50,324 bases of DNA from Syntrophobacterales bacterium (GTDB lineage Bacteria; Desulfobacterota; Syntrophobacteria; Syntrophobacterales; Thermodesulforhabdaceae). Shown here one piece after another: positions 46,430 to 50,324 of this stretch (position 1 is the first letter of the stretch; each line of letters starts with the position of its first letter). The position numbers and the translations under genes are program-made. The stretch spans positions 1 through 50,324 of the forward strand of contig JALXAE010000201.1 in the NCBI GenBank assembly GCA_026992355.1. Reading direction: 5' to 3'. The notes below the pieces were generated by a model. That model was not told where the DNA came from. It made no database searches and was given only the letters and a program-made list of their open reading frames with translations.

Positions 46430-49025
46430 AATTGCCTCCTTTACCGTTTAGGGAGTTCTTTTTCTCTAGCTTCTCGACGAATCGATTAGCAAAATATTCA
46501 ACCATGTCATCCGAATGCATCTGTGTATCGAGTTGTCTGGTGTAACCTATGAGAGCGCCCAATATCTTCATTCGCTCGCACATTTGGTCACGCCCTAGTT
46601 TTTTTATGCGGCCAACGACCAGATCTCCTCTAGTCTCTACTTTAAAATCAAAGTGTTCCAAAATCTCCGCAATACAAATAGCCCTTCTAGATCTTCTGAT
46701 TGTGTCCGTAACTCCACCCAGAAACCTGAAATAGGCATAATTATCATTAGGGTTATCAACTATATAAGAATCGACAATGTTAAAATGGTAACCCAACCGT
46801 AAGTTCATATTTAAATAATCCTTAGAAACTACGACTAGATTTCGACCTATTTGATCAGGTCCCGCCGCTGACGGAGAAAAAGTTCGAGTAATACTGGACA
46901 TCAAGCTTTTAAAATCCACCGTAACGGGCTCCGTATCCCACATCCCCGGCAATAACAAACCTTCCAACAGAGCCGCCAGCGGAACTGACGTTATTTGATC
47001 AGCCCTTACAACCTTTTCTGCAGCATCAACGGAGGTTCCATCTCCTATGTCAATCAGCATTATTCCAAGGGGAATTTCGATATCTAACCGTTTGGGCCTC
47101 GAACCCAGTTTATGAGGATAACTTTCACTAATTCTGATGATTTCTTCAACGGCTTTTTCGTGAACAAACCTTGTTATATCGTGATAAGTCATGCATCCTG
47201 CAGGAGTAAAATTACTGTCATGGGGATCTAACAAATTAAGGGGACTCAACTTTTTAAGAATGCGCTTTAAAAGCCTATACTCGTAAGACTCCTCAAAAAC
47301 CGTCTCCTCAGTTAGTTCATACAAACATAACTCCTTTATTTTGCCTTCAAAAATAATATTTTGAGTAGCGTCTAAGGTAATCTCCATGCCGTTTTTTAAA
47401 ACCTGAGTAGCAATACCCGTGTCAACTATTGTGGGAACTCTAAATTCCCTAGCAACTGTGGCCATGTGTCCCGTAGGAGACCCATAATCTGTAATTATGC
47501 CTCGCACCCTTTTTATAATCCTGGCTAATCTCGGGGATGTATATCTAGTCACAATTATTGCACCATGAGGAACCTCATCAAGATTTGTGTCGTCACCCAC
47601 CACAAACACCGAGCCTGTTGCAATTCCTCGCTGAACAACGGTACCCCTCTTGGACATTATAACAGTTGCCGTTTCCATAAGATGGGACAAATCACATTCA
47701 CTACGAAGTTCCAATCTTTGCACCGCAAGTGGACGTGCCTGAAGGATACAAATTTCTCCTTTTTTATCTATTGCCCATTCAATGTCCTGAGGCCTTTTAA
47801 AATACCGCTCAAGAAGCATTCCTGTATCTGCCAGCTGCTTTAATTGCTGAGAAGTCAAAGAGGGTTCATTCTGTTTGTCTTCTGAAACGCTAGTCCATAA
47901 CGTGCCACCCTCATCTAGCAAAGTAAGCTGCTTTTCCTTTTTAACAATTCTCATTGAAACAATCGGATGACCCGAACTTCTATCCACCTGGTATTCATCA
48001 ACCCTTGCAACACCCTCAACCACCGTTGGACCTAATCCCCAGGAAGCACTAACCAGCATGACTTCTTTTTCTGGTTCAGTTGGATGAAGCGTGTAAAGAA
48101 CACCACTGCACACCGGATCAATCATCAACTGGCACAAAACCCCTAAAACAGCCTCATGTTCATGGAACCCCTTGTTATATCTGTAACTCCAGGCATCACA
48201 TGAATACAAACTGGCAAGGACAACTCGGTACGCATCAAGCACACCAGATTTACCCACGTTGAGAACAGTTTTGTGAAGGCCAGCAAAGCTATGCTCAGAA
48301 TCTTCCAACCATGCACTGCTGCGCACTGCAAAGAAAGGGCGCTCTCGTTCACTTTTTTCAACAATCAAATTCAAAGTCTTTTCAATCTCGCCCAGCATTT
48401 TTCTTGGGAATTTACCCGCAAGAATTCGCTTTTGAATTTCTCGAGCCGAATCGAAGAAAAATTCCTCATCCAGACCATCCCAGTGAATCAGAACATGTTC
48501 TATAATTTCATAAATGTTATTTTGCTCCATAAAATCCTTGAATGCCTTCGTAGTAATCGCAAAACCGTCAGGTGTATTCAAATGTAGAATATTCTTAATC
48601 TCTCCCAAGTTTGCAGCCTTATTACCCACTTCATCCGATAAATCACGTGTAATTAAATCGAGAGGAATGGCATAGGGAGATTCCGGGATTGTTGGGCGAC
48701 CGGCCAATTCTTCCTGTATCTGTCTATGAATCCTTTCAAAAGCTTCGTAAAGCTCAAGATATTTGTGATCTCCAATAACATTTAAGTTATAAATCAGCTT
48801 ATAAACCTGATCACTTATTTCTTCGCAAGCAGACACTATATACTGCTTATCAAACACATATTCCCCACTCAGCTTATCTCCCATATCCGCCATCAGCTCT
48901 AAAATGCGATTATTCTGCGACAGAATTGCCCGGAAGGTATTAAACAGAACTACAAAAGAATACTCCTGCTTCTTACGGCGAAAACCAAAAATCTTCGAAA
49001 AAGCGTTTTTAAATGCTTCAAACAT
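46416..49025 (-). CDS. PEP-synthase-like dikinase: PEP/pyruvate-binding ATP-grasp plus phosphohistidine domain plus unknown C-terminal domain
   Basis: LSDEVGNKAANLGEI, FAVRSSAWLEDSEHSFAGLHKTVLNV, DIEWAIDKKGEICILQARPL, ITDYGSPTGHMATVAREFRVPTIV; overlaps the receiver gene by 14 nt. Confidence 0.88.
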   Translation of the reverse strand: MFEAFKNAFSKIFGFRRKKQEYSFVVLFNTFRAILSQNNRILELMADMGDKLSGEYVFDKQYIVSACEEISDQVYKLIYNLNVIGDHKYLELYEAFERIHRQIQEELAGRPTIPESPYAIPLDLITRDLSDEVGNKAANLGEIKNILHLNTPDGFAITTKAFKDFMEQNNIYEIIEHVLIHWDGLDEEFFFDSAREIQKRILAGKFPRKMLGEIEKTLNLIVEKSERERPFFAVRSSAWLEDSEHSFAGLHKTVLNVGKSGVLDAYRVVLASLYSCDAWSYRYNKGFHEHEAVLGVLCQLMIDPVCSGVLYTLHPTEPEKEVMLVSASWGLGPTVVEGVARVDEYQVDRSSGHPIVSMRIVKKEKQLTLLDEGGTLWTSVSEDKQNEPSLTSQQLKQLADTGMLLERYFKRPQDIEWAIDKKGEICILQARPLAVQRLELRSECDLSHLMETATVIMSKRGTVVQRGIATGSVFVVGDDTNLDEVPHGAIIVTRYTSPRLARIIKRVRGIITDYGSPTGHMATVAREFRVPTIVDTGIATQVLKNGMEITLDATQNIIFEGKIKELCLYELTEETVFEESYEYRLLKRILKKLSPLNLLDPHDSNFTPAGCMTYHDITRFVHEKAVEEIIRISESYPHKLGSRPKRLDIEIPLGIMLIDIGDGTSVDAAEKVVRADQITSVPLAALLEGLLLPGMWDTEPVTVDFKSLMSSITRTFSPSAAGPDQIGRNLVVVSKDYLNMNLRLGYHFNIVDSYIVDNPNDNYAYFRFLGGVTDTIRRSRRAICIAEILEHFDFKVETRGDLVVGRIKKLGRDQMCERMKILGALIGYTRQLDTQMHSDDMVEYFANRFVEKLEKKNSLNGKGGNYENG

Positions 49026-49088
49026 AGGGAGGCCTCACATCTCCCATTAGCCAAATTTGTATTGATGTTTCCTGAATAGCTGGGCCTC

Positions 49089-49838
49089 CTAATGAGCTCC
49101 ACCCTTGCCGCCAAATATAACGCCCATAGCCAAACCAGCCATGATAGCTATCAAAGTTGCTATAACGCCGTACCAACCACCATGATTGAAAGCCAGCGAA
49201 GAAAGAAAAGCGGGGAAGCCTACCAATTTAACAGGAACCACCTTTTCATTATGAGACATAACCTGTCCATTTTTCACAGTAAACACTTGAACCTTATATT
49301 CACCTGGGGTCAACCTTGCTGGAATATCAAGGTTTACGGAAAAGGCCTTTTTAGTGTCATCAATTTTGTCTACTTTTACTCGGCCCAGAAACTCTCCGTA
49401 AAGTTCTTCACTTTTCTTGAGTTTCAAAAATTCGCGGAACAGCTGTTTTTTATCGATCTTAGCCCTTGTTTCCACCTGAACCTCATTTGCGAGGCTTTCA
49501 AGGCCAAGAAGTTTCAAAGTATCTGCACTGGAAGCATAAACCAAAAAAGCGTTAGGAGTTTCCTTAAAGGTAACCGGATCGATATTCATCCAAAGCAATC
49601 CAAATATTTTGCCCTTCCTCTTTAAGTGCACATCATGAGATATGCCCTTAAATCGAACAACGATTTCCACATCGGATGGAACATATCCTGAGACCTTAAG
49701 AGTGGTGCCATGATAAAAGGCACCAATGTCAATCTTTTCAGGTTCAACTTTTATAACATCTGCGCGACAATCTACTCCATTCAGGATAGCCACAAAGATG
49801 CAAACAATGATTGCTAGAAAAATATTATCAACTCGCAT
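49089..49838 (-). CDS. TIGR02186-like membrane-anchored periplasmic protein
   Basis: Signal peptide, Ig-like periplasmic region, C-terminal TM YGVIATLIAIMAGLAMGVIFGGK; family assignment from remembered TSUP-adjacent context; ATG 49838 has a good SD (GGGAGGAC). Confidence 0.65.
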   Translation of the reverse strand: MRVDNIFLAIIVCIFVAILNGVDCRADVIKVEPEKIDIGAFYHGTTLKVSGYVPSDVEIVVRFKGISHDVHLKRKGKIFGLLWMNIDPVTFKETPNAFLVYASSADTLKLLGLESLANEVQVETRAKIDKKQLFREFLKLKKSEELYGEFLGRVKVDKIDDTKKAFSVNLDIPARLTPGEYKVQVFTVKNGQVMSHNEKVVPVKLVGFPAFLSSLAFNHGGWYGVIATLIAIMAGLAMGVIFGGKGGAH

Positions 49839-49839
49839 T

Positions 49840-50324
49840 TTAATGTCCTCCCGTATAAGCAAGCATTACTTTTGGTGTAAGCAGAAGACTCAAAAGCATT
49901 TTGACCATGACCAAAAGTACAAGAATGGCCAGGAAGATTTTCAATTGCTCACCTTTCAGTTTCTTGCTTATGCGAGCCCCAAATTGGGCACCAACGGTTG
50001 AACCCAGAAGCAAAAACAGGGCTAAAACAAAATCAACAGTATGGTTTGTATATGCCTGCATTATGGTAACATCGACACAGGTGAATAGGATCTGAAACAA
50101 ACTGGTACCGACAACAACGTGCATGGGCATGCGGAGAAGATAGACCATTACCGGCACCATGATAAATCCACCGCCAACTCCCATAATAGCGGCAAGAATC
50201 CCAACAAAAACGCCAAGACCAATCGGCAACAACACAGAATGACGAACGCCGGATCTCTCAAACTCCATCTGCCATGGGAGGCTCTGAACAAGTTTGCCAT
50301 ACCATGAAGTCCTGGCAGGTACCT
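49840..50324 (-). CDS. TSUP (TauE/SafE) family permease, C-terminal part (runs off the right edge)
   Basis: Open frame continues upstream of the track Met to the window edge (VPARTSWYGKLVQSLPWQMEFERSG); IGLGVFVGILAAIMGVGGGFIMVPVMVYLLRMPMHVVVGTSLFQI is TSUP-like. Confidence 0.88.
   Translation of the reverse strand, partial: VPARTSWYGKLVQSLPWQMEFERSGVRHSVLLPIGLGVFVGILAAIMGVGGGFIMVPVMVYLLRMPMHVVVGTSLFQILFTCVDVTIMQAYTNHTVDFVLALFLLLGSTVGAQFGARISKKLKGEQLKIFLAILVLLVMVKMLLSLLLTPKVMLAYTGGH

Overview
This window looks like a Gram-negative, motile, probably Desulfobacterota-like chromosome segment (an inference from gene content; no search was run). It has five blocks. (1) 1-9.6 kb: two tandem PilT-type ATPases (the first truncated at the window edge), a phosphatase / radical SAM / MBL-hydrolase group, an MrfA-type helicase fused to an MrfB-like exonuclease domain, a J-domain membrane protein with three C-terminal repeats, an HDOD protein, and csrA-fliW. 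(2) 9.7-20.4 kb (minus strand): fliS, a fliT-like gene, fliD and two flagellin paralogs flanking a four-gene glycosyltransferase operon. (3) 20.6-34.7 kb (plus strand): a lipoprotein, flaG, an HD-GYP / PilZ / histidine kinase cassette, two small orphan genes, then flgF-flgG-flgA-flgH-flgI, two motB-like genes and flgJ-flgN-flgK-flgL. (4) 34.7-42.6 kb (minus strand): cheZ-cheA-cheY-cheB-cheD-cheX-like-receiver-cheD-cheR. (5) 42.8-50.3 kb: a membrane-fused spermidine-synthase-like gene, then a minus-strand cluster of a TSUP permease, a TIGR02186-like protein, a PEP-synthase-like dikinase without the usual C-terminal barrel, a lone receiver and two Usp proteins. I read several regulatory signals by eye: four sigma-54-like and two sigma-28-like promoters, three terminators, a candidate CsrA hairpin in a flagellin leader, and a 14-bp palindrome matching the FleQ box as I remember it. 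The strongest leads are the dikinase/receiver/Usp/TSUP cluster, a CheD paralog that has lost its catalytic Cys beside an intact CheD, the flagellin/glycosyltransferase locus with different promoter classes and possible CsrA control, and an MshEN-like repeat inside CheA. No CRISPR arrays, rRNA, tRNA or mobile elements were recognised.
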